A stretch of DNA of 64,000 bases from Pterobdella sp. o SKG-2022 (taxonomy: Eukaryota > Annelida > Clitellata > Hirudinida > Piscicolidae), in assembly GCA_964035795.1 (NCBI GenBank), contig OZ038320.1:14618030-14682029 (forward strand). Direction: 5' to 3'. A program made the translations under genes and the position numbers. Positions within the stretch are counted from its first letter, which is position 1. Every line of letters starts with the position of its first letter. Shown here one piece after another: positions 22,994-36,600 of the stretch. A model generated the notes under the pieces. That model was not told the DNA's origin, searched no databases, and saw nothing but the letters and a program-made list of their open reading frames with translations.

Positions 22994-23900
22994 TTAATAT
23001 AAAAATAAATTGAATTTGGGCGTGTAGAGCAAGATGATTATTCTATTGGATAATTGAAATTTATAAATGCTATAGCAGAACATAACAAGAAAATCCTCCT
23101 CATAATTATCAACCACCATGATTTTGGTTAATTGATAACCATAGATATTAGTGCCATGGGTTGAGTCTGTAATTTTTAATGATTTTGTTGAAACTATATC
23201 ATCACAACACATCCATTTACACCAATATGAATAACATCTCCAGTCTTGGAATACTTTCGTCCAATTTCCAATGTTTAAATAAATAATGAAAATTTCATTT
23301 TTGAATATAACCAGAAGAATGTTTTTATCATTTAGGTTAAACTTGAAAGGTTGTCCTGGCAATTTAACATCTCACCATTTCTTCCTTTGAAATCCATGCC
23401 TTCACACTTAAATAATCACTTGTATGGAAAGAATTTGAAAATCTGTATGAATTTTTTGTTAATTATGTCCATTTTTGTCAAAATTTGAACTGTGGCAGAG
23501 GCCTGAGCTGCTTTAGTATAAAGTCATAAGACATTCCTGGAAACAAAAAGTTATGTCAAACAATTTGAAAAAAATTTCTATAAAATTTCAAAAATTTCTC
23601 ATTTTGAGAACAACTAATAACCTTTTGCAATTTTATCAGCTACTATGGATTTATCTCTTGGTCTAAAAAACAGATATTGAATATCCTTTCCATGCCCTTC
23701 ACACATCTACTTCACCTGTGAAATTTATTTGAAGTTATTAGATGACTAATTTTTGGCAGATTATATGAATTGCACACCTGTTTCATCGATTTTGGCAACG
23801 ATTCTTGCATTGCGAACGTTTTTTCTAATTTTGCAAGGTCCTTGAACCTTCAAATTCCCCTTAAGACAACTTTTTGGCTTATATATGCCACTCCTGAAAC
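22994..23900 (-). mobile_element. Second MULE-type transposase remnant
   Basis: The 122-codon frame at 22994-23362 (minus) has MPGQPFKFNLNDKNILLVIF and KITDSTHGTNIYGYQLTKIM, then VVDNYEEDFLVMFC. It aligns by eye with the copy at 16 kb (FPGEPCWFGLPDDHTVIIIC, DSTHGLNSYKMMLTSIMVID). Upstream pieces to about 23900 read CLKGNLKVQGPCKIRKNVRN, RIVAKIDETG and CEGHGKDIQYLFFRPRDKSI, a plausible MULE N-terminal part. No SWIM finger seen for this copy. Confidence 0.6.
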
Positions 23901-24393
23901 AAGTAATGTTTTAACAAATATCCACATTTAGTAAAACTTAAATTTTTTTTGCAAACGAATCTGGATATTGTAGCATCCTCCATCTCATACTTCCAATCTC
24001 CAAATTCTAAGAAAGAAAAAGTTAGCTACAACAATGGATCTGTCAAAACTACTAATGTAAAAACGAGTGACAAAGATTTAGAAGAACAACAATTATCCCA
24101 CCTTAAAAGCTTCTAAATTTTTCATTTGGTGGATTCAGATCCTTGTTCTGAGCTTTACAAACTTCCTCCCCATCTGCGGCGTGGTCTGACAAAACTACTC
24201 CTGTAGAAATAACTATTAAAACATTTATGACATTTATATTTAGAATCTTCGCTATGATTAGCATTTATATGCTTATATAGCAAAGATTTCTGGGCATATT
24301 TTTTTGGGCATAAAGAACGCGCTAACATATTTTCGGATTTAGTGCAGAGTGCGGGAAACCAGCAGAAATGGGTGAATGCTAAAGCAAAACTTC

Positions 24394-24418
24394 TATATAT
24401 ATATATATATATATATAT
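24394..24418. repeat. (AT)n microsatellite
   Basis: About 25 bp of alternating AT. Confidence 0.9.
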
Positions 24419-25048
24419 TTATGAAATAACATTTTAAAACAATTTATTTTTAAGTATTATTTTAAAATTATTTCATGAATATATATATTATATTTTTTCT
24501 TAGTAATTTTCAAAGTTTAATTTTAAAGCTTTTCTATTTTTAGCATATGGCATTAGTGTCTGATTAATGGCTTGCAGCTAAAAGTGCTATTTTGACGTCA
24601 CCTGAAGAGTATATAAATGCAAAAAATGAAGGCATATAATCTAAAATGATCTCCCAAATCACAATGTGAATTTCATTTCATATTTTATTTTATTGCTTAT
24701 TTATATTGATTGTGGTATCCGTTGCAAAGATTATTTATTTGTACGAAAAATTATTGAATTCATCGCAAAGATTATCTTATTGGACGAGAAACTATCTAAT
24801 TGATCGCAAAGATTATTGTATAGGTCGTAAAACCCTATATTATAATGTTCCATGTTATACTTAAGCTTATAAAAAAGTACAGGTCATTTTCCATGAATAT
24901 TTTTAAAAAATTTTGAGTTAAACTCCCCAAATATGCCTGCTATGTTGGAAATTTTATTTTTCTAATGTAATATTCATAACGAATCTTAAAGATAATAAGC
25001 CTCGTAAGTTTCAAATAATTCAGTTCAATACTTTCTCCACAAAAATGT

Positions 25049-25339
25049 TTGGTACAATTTTATACCACCAGCTACATACAAATTTCTTCAGCTGTTCCAG
25101 GAAAAGTAGTTGAAAGCGCTGAGACAGCTAAGTTGACAAAATACCGCAACCTTTCAGGGGATTATGAAGTTATACCAATCGGAGTTGAAACTTTTGGTTT
25201 TTGGGGTCCAAACGGACTAAGATCGATAAGAAAGATGAGGAAAAAAATAGCTCAAGAAACAGGAGAACCGCGGTCAACCTCCTTCCTACTTCAAGCTATA
25301 AGTATGACCATTCAAATGAGTCATGCTTTGAGGGTGTAA
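25049..25339 (+). mobile_element. C-terminal fragment of an RLE-type LINE-like protein
   Basis: 96-codon frame with LTKYRNLSGDYEVIPIGVET, FGFWGPNGLRSIRK and RSTSFLLQAISMTIQMSHAL. This Y-x-x-L-x-x-x-Y-x-x-x-P-I-x-V-E-T-F-G-x-W-G pattern is common in invertebrate mobile-element proteins, probably after a PD-(D/E)xK nuclease. The exact clade is uncertain. It is not part of DNAJC16, whose start codon is at 25769. Confidence 0.5.
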
Positions 25340-25768
25340 GGTACTCTTGCAAGTTCAAGAAAACTAGAAGAAATCTTTTATTTTTGATTATTACAAAAAA
25401 TTAAAACAATTTTGTTTATTTTTAAATTTGACGGTTGAAATAATATTTCAAAAACCCCCCCAAAAAAAAAACAAAATTTTTGCTCTTCATTTAGTAGAAG
25501 CAAATAAAGACAATTATTTATTAACACCGAAAAAAATTAAATAATGCTTTATTATACTCGAATAATTTAAAATAATTCAATTTTTTGAAAAATCGATTTC
25601 AATTTTTATCAACCAAACAAATCCCTTTTTGTGATTTTGTCGAGATGTGCATGAAGGCTCCGATAATGGCTTTACCCCGTACGTTAGCTTCGCCTGTCGT
25701 ACATTCTCTTGTGCTTCACCAAATGGAACGCTAAAGATCGCTATCGTTGCTTTTTTAAACAATTAAAC

Positions 25769-26409
25769 ATGCTGATATCAAACATTTTAGTTAAATATTT
25801 TTTTTTATGTTGGATATTATTGCTTCTTCATTCTGTTAATACTCTATCATTTTATGAAATACTTGAAATTGGAAATCAAGCAACATTCAAAGAAATCAGA
25901 ATGTCCTACAAGCATCTTGCTAAAAAATGGTGTTTAAACAACATTTTAATAAAATTTATGTTTATTTATCAAGTTTCGATCATTTCAAGGCACCCAGATC
26001 ATAACAAAAGTGAAAAAGCAAATGAAATGTTTTATCTAATCAATGAGGCATTCAAAGTAATCTTGTAAATCATTGTTAGTATAAAATAATATTCAATATA
26101 AAATATTTTGTCATACAGACTCTTTCTGATCCTTACCTGCGTTCAATGTATGATTTGTTTGGAAAAAGTTCTTCTGAATTGGATTTTTTTTTATCTGGTG
26201 AAAGTTTGATTGAAGGTGATTCATTCAGCTTTTCTTTTTCAAACAATCAAATTATCAACATTCTTCCTTCTGCAACAAATAGGTGACCTTTTTTCAAAAT
26301 TAAAAATACTACATTCAATTTTCATATAAATATTTTCAAATTAAATAAAAACTTTCAGTTTGTATGACAGCTTGATAAAACAACAAAGCTATCAGCAGTT
26401 ACAATTACT
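25769..26409 (+). CDS. DNAJC16: DNAJC16 exons 1-4: signal peptide, J domain, entry to thioredoxin-like region
   Basis: Exon 1 starts at the ATG at 25769, chosen because MLISNILVKYFFLCWILLLL is a good signal peptide; the longer frame from 25709 adds charged residues in front. SFYEILEIGNQATFKEI opens the J domain. The intron 25930-25989 splits the Trp codon, and its removal creates KKWHPDHNKSE, which holds the HPD motif needed to stimulate Hsp70. Exon 2 ends at 26056 (LINEAFK) and exon 3 begins TLSDPYLRSMYDLFG, completing the J domain. Exon 3 ends at 26282 and exon 4 (26359-26409) reads LYDSLIKQQSYQQLQLL. It ends CT|GTTTGT in phase 2, which is the phase the 30.39 kb exon needs. Confidence 0.8.
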
Positions 26410-29400
26410 GTTTGTGGGAGGTGAAAGAGACATTGAAGAATGGGTTTTGTGGGCTAATAAACTTAATTCTGATGGTAATAAATTTTAATGAAATTAATTC
26501 ATTCATTAAAAGTAACACTATTTTGAAAGATATAAAGACTTACCACATTGACTCTTCACAAGAGATTATTCTTCTGAGAAGACTAAAATTCAAGTATGAT
26601 TGTGTAATATTTTAATAACTAAATATTTGAAAAAATTCAAAAATTTAAAATCCATTATAAACTTAATCCTAATTGAAAATTAGGGTTTAATCATTTTATT
26701 TTGAACCCATACCTTTCCACCCTACTTCTTGGATACAACAAATACCAACTTTCCTCTTCAACAACTCTTCATATAACTCCATACTTTTTTTTTAATGATT
26801 CAATATTGAAAGTGTCAAAAAAAAAGACCTCCCAAAATAACAAAAAGCAAAAGGAGAAAGCCCTAGCATTTTTAGTACTCTTTGTCCATTCTAGAGTTGC
26901 TGGGGACTGAGGGTCATTGCTTTTTTGTGTGTTTTCATGGAAAATTTTTCGGAGCAGAAGAAGTGTGCTATAAAGCATGCCCTTGATTCCACTGCATAGC
27001 CCATGTTTCATGACTCAAATAAAAAAATAAAAATGCAGCTAAATGAATTTTTTTATTTTACAAACAAATCATTTCGTATTGGCAAGTCATGCTTAATACA
27101 GCAAGAAAATTGAAAATTGTTCAAAATCATAATCCATCTCGAAAGTATGAAATCAAACTATTTTGAGTTAAATAAATGCATTCAAATCATCAAGGAACTA
27201 TAGTAGCTCATAAAATAAATTGAATAAAAAAACAAGGTCCATTGATAAGTTTTATGAAGTCTTGTTCAGGTTAAATCAGCGCAAAATGAATTGTGACATT
27301 ATATAATTTGTTTTGTTTGAACTTGACTGTAATGCATTTAAATATCAGTATCATTCTATTATAGTCAGCATCTTTCCCTTTTCCAAAGAATCACTGACTT
27401 CTTTCATGACCTTACCTTCTCTCTCTATTTCACTTTGTTGAAGGCATCTCCAAGACCTAATCCAAGCCCATGGCAAAGGTTTTCATCATACTTTTTGAAG
27501 CTAACCTTGGTTTTCCCCTTCCTCTACAGCCTTCCACCTCAAACCTCTACACATGCTTAACACAATCATCATTCCCTTTCCTTACAACATGCCCCAGACA
27601 TCACAAACTTCTTTGTCTCACCATTTCAATAATAATATCCAACCCCAATCTAACCATCAACTTCTTTGTATTCACACCATCAGCTAACTGCACAACACAT
27701 GTCATTTGGAGCATCTGTTTTTCTGCTCTTCTCAAAATACTTTCTTCAACAGACCTTATCCTTCAAGTTTCAGAGTGATATCTTATGACAGGTCTCACAC
27801 ATGTTCTATAAATTCATCAACACAGCATCAATCTTTGTCTTACTACACCCTCCATTAAAAGTAACCTTCTTATTATTCTTTTCCTTGAATCAATTATTAA
27901 CCACACAAAAATTTTTAAGAGCATTCTACCCTCCACGTTTCTTTTCCCTTTTTCAAAACCTCCATGGACACCTTTAAACCCATCAATCTTTTTACAATGT
28001 GTCCATTGAAGTCTTCTAAGCAAATTAAAACTTCATTTTTATTTTCCATTTTGCACCCTCTAGCCATGTCTTTATAAAACTTCCTTTTCACTCATAGATC
28101 TTCCACATTGTTCTTGCTAACTTTTTACCAAAAGTAATTACCACTACCATTGCTCTATCAGGCATTCTTAGCACCCTTTGCCCATTTAAGAGCTGCTATG
28201 GACTGAGGGCCATTGCTTTTTTGTGTGTCTTTGTGACAATTTTTTGGAGCAAAAGAAGTGTGCAATAGAGCATACCCTTGCTTCCATTTCATAGCACACG
28301 TTTCATGATTTTGAATGAAAAAATAAAAATGCAGCTAAATGAATTTGTTAATTTAATACCTACAAGTCATGTTTAATATGGTGAAAAAATTGAAAACTAT
28401 AAAAATCATAATCTACCACAATATCATGAACTCGCATTACTGTAACTCAGAATTTGGTGAAAACTTGTTCTGAAAATGCATACCTAAAAATGATCAAGAT
28501 CTACCTGTTTAATTTAATGCTTGAATCAAGAAAAACTAGCCATTTTTTTAGCTTACCTCCATCAAGATCCAATTTGAAGATTGGTGGAAAAAGGCCTTTC
28601 TGTTTCTTGCAAACAACTTGGTACTCGTTTTGATTTGCTTCCATATATTCCAATAAACTCGCATTCAATCAATCATATATTTTTTGCAACCATCATATCC
28701 GACAATGGATATATTTTCAATGTACAAAAATCACACTCATTCTCGCTTATGTCTCACACACATAAAAACTTCTCTCTTAAGGACACCTCTCACTGTCATC
28801 ATCAAAAGTTTTTCCATCATTGAAACCTTCTTATTCGCCAACTTCATACATTAACATAAAACAAAATTATCCCATCCCTTTCCAACCATTAAAAAACGAT
28901 TCATTCCACTTTTCTAAGACAAATTTACACAGCCTTGTGCATGACTAAAGCTTTCAAACCCGTCAATGCAGATCTATTCATACAAAATACTCAAAATCTT
29001 TCATTTCAATTTTTTTAAAATAATAAGGCTTTTTTGAAAATCATCTTCCAAGAAAGACAGTCGTGTGGCTCAATCTTCATTGGACTTTGCTCAAACCTTT
29101 TTCAGCAACTTTTACCAGTTAATTTTCGGCTTTCTGAGTCTCTTAGTAGTAGTAACGCATCTCCAGTTTGGTGACATGACGCAATTTCATCTCCATACTT
29201 GCTCATCAGCCATAGCAATACGTAATTCGTTTGAAGTCATTCCGTACATCTTTCAGTGTTATATTAAGATGTCTTCTACGAGCCTCATCCGGTATTCAGG
29301 ACAACAGAATGATTGCAGACTGGTTTTGTCTCTTAATACCAGGCAATTTATTTTATTTTTTTTTGTATCTAACTTGAGCTGTTCACCACATCAAGATTAC

Positions 29401-32400
29401 CTTACAAAAGCTTGTACATTTTATTATTTAACTCCTAGTTTTTAATGAAATCACAATTATTTTTAGATTATTTCTGTTTTTGTTGGTGTGGGAATCAAAT
29501 CAAATCAAATACGAGTATGATTATAGTGGCATTAACTTCAGGAGTTTCTAGACCACTGAGTGTTATGAACTTTGAATGCAATTTAATGTAATGTAAGTTT
29601 TCTTAGATATGACAATTTAAAAAAAATTATGCAAGTATAACTAAATAAACAAAACAGTTAACTAAGATTATATGAAAAAAAAGGTCTGTTAATTGAAACA
29701 AAAGCAACCATAATAATACTTATATAAATGAAATTTAGAAAACTGAGTTGATTTTATGAATGTATAAAAATAATTAAATCTGTGATAATAAACAAAAAAA
29801 TATATATAGATGAAACTTCAAATAAAATATTTTGAGCAATCAAATATTAATTATAGACAAAATTTGAACAACTTCATTGCCTTCATCTTTTTTCTTCAAT
29901 GGGACTTCCACGTCATCACAATTGAAACCAGAAATTGCTTATCTTTTTCTTTATTGCTAAATTCTTTGATATTAATTGAATGATAATATTTTTTTTAATC
30001 TTTTATAGAATTTTCATCCAAGTAATGTCAGCCTTTATTACCCCCATAAAACCATGAAGTGTTTATCTTGTAATTTTTGTTGTTGATATTCACGATTTAT
30101 CTTCTTTCTATGTAAAGCAAAAAATCCGAAATCATCCCAAAAGAAGTAGTTCTTGTATGTCATTTTACTAAGTTATCGAATTTTGAAATAAAATTGCGAA
30201 ATTATTTTAAATAATAATATTTTGACATTTAAATTGATTTATGAAGTTTTCAAGTATAAAAATCGACTATTCGAGCCGCCATTATATCTTCGACAAGCCA
30301 CCTTCGATTGGCGCAAAAAAAAATGATAACGTTCCTATTGATAAAATATTTTTAATCTATATGTTTTAAAAATTTTCAATCAATTACAGGCAATTTTCTT
30401 CAAATACTGCTTGTATGGGATGTATGCTAGAAAGTGTAGTGCAGTGGAAATGTCCTATTGTAGAATCTTACAAAGAAATAAGAGCATTTATTGTTCAATG
30501 TTATCCACCTTCTCTTGCACCGTCTGTTAGTTATTTACATTATTTATTTTCATCAATTCAAGTGCTCAGAGTATTGTTTTATATTAAGAAGGATTGCAAA
30601 TTTGATGATTAAAGGAAATGCGTTTTTATAATGGATTTTTTCGCCTTGAAAAACATAATCATTTATCTAGACATTTATATATCTTTCAACTGCTACTTTG
30701 TAGGCCACCTAGGGTTGTAGAAAAATCTCTAGTTAAATATGGAAAAAATGCGCTCATTATATTTTACTTAAAAGAAGAAATATCTAAAATTAACCTGTTC
30801 AAAAATATTATTTAATAAACAATATTGGTAATTGGTAATCCCATACCTAATCTTAATATTTGAATAATAGTAATATTATAATAATAATAACAAAATAATA
30901 ATAATACCACTGACATGTCTAAAAAGACGCTAGCTAACCGACTATTAGTTATTTTTTTTTTATTTGTATGATTTTTTTTCTTTTGTTTTTCACGTTTCTG
31001 TCCACTTTTCTTCTCCTAAAAATTTCACTTTTCAGAGCGCCCTCTTTAATCGCTTTCTTTCATTTACTTCAATCAGTGCAGACAAGTTCCAGTTAGCTAT
31101 ATCAATGCTGCATGTTTTAAAGTCATGTTTGCATACGTCTTTGAAACGAAGAAGGTGTTTGCCTATACTTCTGCTACCGTCAGCTAACTTGCTATAAAAA
31201 TTGTCCTTCGAGAGTACGATCATTCATGCACCTGACATGACCTAACCATCGTAACCGCCTTTCTTTTAGCAGTGAAAACATGCTCTTTGTTCTTGCCTTC
31301 TTTAAAATGTTCTTATTTCCAATGCCATCTTGCCATGAGATGCCCTAAATCCTTTTCATATTACGAAAGTGGAATGCATTTATTCTGGCTTCTTAACGCT
31401 CATACAAGTTCCAGCTCTCGCTTTATAAAGGAGAGTACTAAGAGCGCATGCTTTATATACATCCATCTTTGTTGAAATGGTGAGAAGAGAATTTTTTCAG
31501 ACCTTCTTTGATAGACGTGCCATTGTTGAGCTTGACTTCCCTATCCTTGACTTGATCTCATTTTCTAAGGCCAGATTTTTAGTATTTGTGTCTAAGTAGA
31601 AAAAGTTTTCAACAGCTTCAAGCATGTGGTCTCAAATGCAAATATTGGGAATAGAGCTAGTATCTCGTGACATTATTTGGGTCTTCTGAAGACTGGTTTC
31701 AAGTCCAAAGTCATCGCATGTTTGAGAAAGGCGGTCAACTAGTCCTGTAAGGCTTGTTTGCTTGGGGCAGCTAGAGCGGCATAGTCAGCGAAGAGCATCT
31801 CAGATTAGGACCGTACGAGACTTAGTTTTAGATCTAAGACGTGCAAGATTGAAGACTCATCCGTCATTTCTTGTGTGAAGAGATGCCGTCTTTTGTTTCT
31901 TGAAAAGCATATGACAGGAGTAGAGAGAATAAGATGCCAAATAGTGTTGGGGCTAAAACGCAGCCTTGCTTGAGTCCACTAACGATTGGGAATGGTTTTA
32001 AGCTGGCACGATTTTGCTGAGTGTTTCCCGGAATTCATTCATGAAAAGCAATTTATAGCCTGAGTAACTTTGGAGGATATCCAATTCTTTGTAGTAGAGC
32101 GAAGAGACCAGATCTGCTAACCATGTCAAAAGCTTCGGTTAGGTCTAGATAACCTAGGTGAAGAGGTCTTTTTATTCCCGCCATTTTTCTTGGAGTTGTC
32201 TTAAAGAAAAAATCATGTCTATCGTGGACCTTCCTGCTCTAAAATTGCACTGGGTCTCGGGGTAAATTCTTTCTGCAGAAATTAAAAGTCTTTCGAATAA
32301 GACCCAAGCGTACGTTTTCCCTACTACACTAAGTAGAGATATCCCTCGGTAGTTGTTGCAGTCACTGCGGTCTTCCATGTTTTTGTACAGAGTAATAATG

Positions 32401-33602
32401 CTAGTGTTCCGCCTATCTTGAGGGACTGATCCTTCTTCCCAGCACTGGAGTAGGAGTTCATGTAGAGCGTTGAGAAAGACTCTTTCCGAATTTCAATATC
32501 TGAGAAGGGATGGCATTCTTGCCTGGAGCTTTGGCACATGCCAAGAAATCGGTAGTCTTGCCCCTAAGGTTGGTAAAGAATCGAGCTCATTCATAATGGG
32601 AAGAGGCTGTATATTCTGAATTTCTTGATCAGATATTTTGAAATCTCTTGATTAGAGCTTTTGGAAGTGTTCAGCCCATCTTTCCATCTGTTTTTCTGTC
32701 TTTTAAAGTCTCTCCAGAACTTGATCTTATGGTTGCAGGTTTAGATATCTGTGGGCCAAATGCTCTTCTTATTCCTTCATTCATGGCAGCAACGTTTCCA
32801 CAATCTGATGCTCTCTGAATACTTTTCGAGGAAATTGACCAGTAATCGTTTGCACTATGGTGAGCAGTTGCTTTTGCAAGGTTTCGAGCCTTTTGGTAGC
32901 TAGTAAGTGTTTTCTCTGGGGGGTTTCACATATACTCGAAAAGAGCAGCTCTTTCGGCGTTGATAACTGGATTGAGTGTTTCGATTCCTGCATCAAACCA
33001 GTCCGAGTTCCGTTTAATTTTGTGCCCAAATGTGTGCATAGCACATTCAAGGATGGCTTTACTTGTATAAACCCATATTTCATCAGAATTATGATGTTCG
33101 AAATAATTGTTGAATGTACTCTCAAATAATGTAATTAAAAAACATTGAAATTTACAGTTTATTTATTTTTTAAACTTTATTTCAAAATAAATTCAAATTT
33201 AATAATACGTGGTTTAAATTAATATTAGTTATTGAAGATAAAAAGGATAAGATATAAATACTAAATAGTTAAATAAATCCATTTTGGTAGAAGTTTGTAG
33301 TTTAAATAAATTTCAAAATAAAAATTTTTTTGTTATAATTATTGTTGACACCTCGCTTACTAAAAACGTATACTCAAGTTATCACTTATAAATTTTAGAA
33401 AAGTTCTTTTTGTTTTTACAGTTGGCAAACAAGACGTTGCGAAATTTTTTACACACAAATTCAGTCATCAAAAATCACGTAAGCATGTTATTATTCGGCC
33501 ATTCAAGTCCTTTTCCTCCTCTATCATTTTTGGCATCCCTATATCCAATGAAGAAACACATCACTGGAGCTTACATCTATCATGGGTGATAGTTATTTTT
33601 TT

Positions 33603-33681
<79 letters not shown>

Positions 33682-36600
33682 TAAATCTTTAAAACTAATA
33701 TGTTTATCAAATGGATAATTAAAGATAGTTCTGATTGTTAAGTTTTGTAGTGTTTGAATTTGTTTTTATTAGATTTAGAATTACATGCCCAAATAGTGTT
33801 CCAATAATTAATATGTGGGTAAAAAAGAGAGTAATACAAGTTTAAGAGTTTTAGTGTTTAGTTTATAAGTCTTTTTCAAGAAAAATATTTTACTCTTTAT
33901 TTTATATAGTTTATCCACTAGATAGTCAATACGATGTTTAAAACTTAAATTATTATCAAATATTATACCCAAGTATTTAAAAGTGATTTTATAAGTAATA
34001 GAATTGTTATCTAATACAAAATTCAGATCGTTTATATTGAAATTAGTATTAATGTTTTTGAAAACAGTATAAGTTTTATTTGTATTAACCATAAGATAAT
34101 TATTTTTGAACCAATTATTAATACTATTTAATTCATTATTAATATCATTATTTATTTGTTCATAATTATCATTAGTAATAGGAAAAGAAATATGAATATC
34201 ATCAGCATAAATGAGTGTATCATATTTATTATTGTTGATAGGAAAATCATTAATAAATAAGATAAATAGTAAAGGACCTAATATTTAACCTTGGGGAACT
34301 TCTCTAGATTTAATCAAAGGTTTGGATTGTACCCCATTTAAAACAACCACTTGATTTCTGTTTTTTATATAAGGTAGGCCTCAGCATAGTGAAACTTGGT
34401 GGTGGAATCAGGATGTTCAAAAAGCCATCACAGAGAAGAGGCAAAGTTTCTGAAGGTGGAAACAATTTTTATCCGGAGAAAATAAATCCCGCTTTGTCTC
34501 TGATAAAAAGAAAGCCAAGAGAGCCGTTGTTGAGACAATGAAGAAAGAAGCGGTAAAAGAGATGGAGGAGATACGGGATGACAGTAAGACAAAGGTCATG
34601 GAGAATGGCGGCGGTAGTGGGGTCGTTGTCTTGGCTAAGATTGATCCATGTAGTGTGTGTGGGAAGAGGGCTAAGATAAACTGTGTGAGGTGTAAGACAT
34701 GCAAGAACTGGGTTCATGCGCGGTGTGCTAGGGTAAAGAGAGTGTCTTGTAAGATGAATGGAAATTTTGAATGCAGGGTTTGTATGAATGCTTCAAAAAA
34801 GAAATGTAATAATGTTTCAAATAGTTGTCTGAGTGAGATGGAGAGGGTGAATAATTATTGTTATCTAAGGGATAATATGAATGGTGGAGGAGGAAGTGAG
34901 CTAGCTGTTACACGCAGGATAGGGCTGGTGTTGAGGTAGTTCTTCGTACAAGCAGAATGAGGTGGTTTGGACATGTAGAGCGTAGCGTGGGTTGGATCTC
35001 TCAGGTGCGAAAGTTGGATTTAGATACTTGCAAGAAGCCTGGTAGGCACAAAAAGGCTTGGAATGAGCTCATGTTGAATGATAAAAAAAGACGGTTTGTG
35101 CGTTTCCATTCGATCGCTCTCAATGGAAAGGCCGACTTCGAGATAGAACTTTTAAAAAGCCCAACCCTTGGTAAAGAAAAACGGGCTATAGAAAGGATTT
35201 AATTGATTGATTGATTTATAAAACCCAGTATTCTCTCTCACAAGCACCATATAAAGAGACCTTAAAGTTTTCCCATGAGTTTTTGTAGGTTATATTTTCC
35301 ATTTCCTTTACTAGTTTTTCTTTCACAGCAGCATTTTTAGACCAGCTACGTTGAGACGTTTAAGTAATTTGGTTCCACAACTACGGTTCATAGGCTTAAC
35401 CAAAAAGCTCAATTTAGCTCGAACAAGCCGGTGGTCAACACCCCGCAAAGCACGGACGATTTGTACATCAGCTATGTCACGCCTTCTGACCAAAAAAAAA
35501 TCTTTAAGTACCATTGTTTCGAGCCAGGGTGCATGTTTTGAACTTATCTTTCATTTGGAACATTGTTTCGTTGTGATCGTTTGTTATTGTTTGGCCTGAG
35601 TATATCTATTTTTTAATATTTTCAATTCATTTTTTACTTTTTATCATCTTCGTATTTTGAGTAAATTCATTGGTCATTATTTTTTCATCTGTGTTAGGGC
35701 TTAGGCCTATTTTATTGCTTTCTTCACTGATGTCTTTTGACATGCTTTGGAGTTTTTTAACAGAATGTGGTAAGAGATCTAGTTTGTTAATATACAGTAG
35801 ATAGAATAAATATTCACCGTCAATATTAATACCTCTATCACTCCGCTCTATTTTGTTAACAACTTCATTATTTAAAATTATGTTGAACAGAATGGTCATC
35901 AAACACAAAGTATTTATTAAAACGAATAGACGAAGCTTTTCGTAAGACTAACTTACATTATCAAGTGATAATAAAAGTTAAAATATTCCAATCTCTTTAT
36001 ACCAGTTACTATTATTAAGCTATTGTGTGAGATAAAAAAAGTAGGGATTAATTGATAGATTTTCTATTGTTAATTACAAAGTGAGATTATAACATGAAAG
36101 GAGAATAAACTATGCTTATAATTACTCAACCATTAGGTGATGCTAAAGCGAAACAAAGTTAGCGACATATACAAAAGAAGTATCATTATTAGTGCGTTGC
36201 ATAGAGAAAAGGCTATTCGCTCTGATTTCCGTACGCATGGGCTGTAATAGTATCCACGGTGAACCGCCTTAGACGAAACGACTTGGCCATGATTCGCTGG
36301 ATGGGCAGCGTTAGAGCGGACGATAAAGTTCATTCTGACTTTTCTTTTTAAACTTGACATTCAGAATGTTGAGGTATTTCTTCGTACCAGCAGAATAAGC
36401 TGGTTTGGACAGGTGGACCGTAGCGAAGGTTGGATCTCGCAGGTGCGAAAGTGAGAGTTAGATTTTTGCATGAAACCTGGAAGGCCGAAAAAGACCTGGA
36501 ATGAACTTTTATTGAAAGGCAAAAGAAAACTAAACATGGTTTGTGTAGGTCCCCTTAATCGCTTTGTGTGGAAAAGCCGACTTCAAGATAAATCTTACCA

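Noticed and set aside
26412..26615. Open frame following DNAJC16 exon 4 as a coding extension
   Set aside because: The phase-2 donor at 26409 joins correctly to the CxxC exon, and the extension has no counterpart in the family.
27470..27778. 102-codon plus-strand frame
   Set aside because: Antisense of the family A LINE C-terminal domain.
26865..28440. LTR retrotransposon bounded by the direct repeats
   Set aside because: Identity is too low for paired LTRs of one insertion, with no TG..CA ends, primer site or gag/pol between them.
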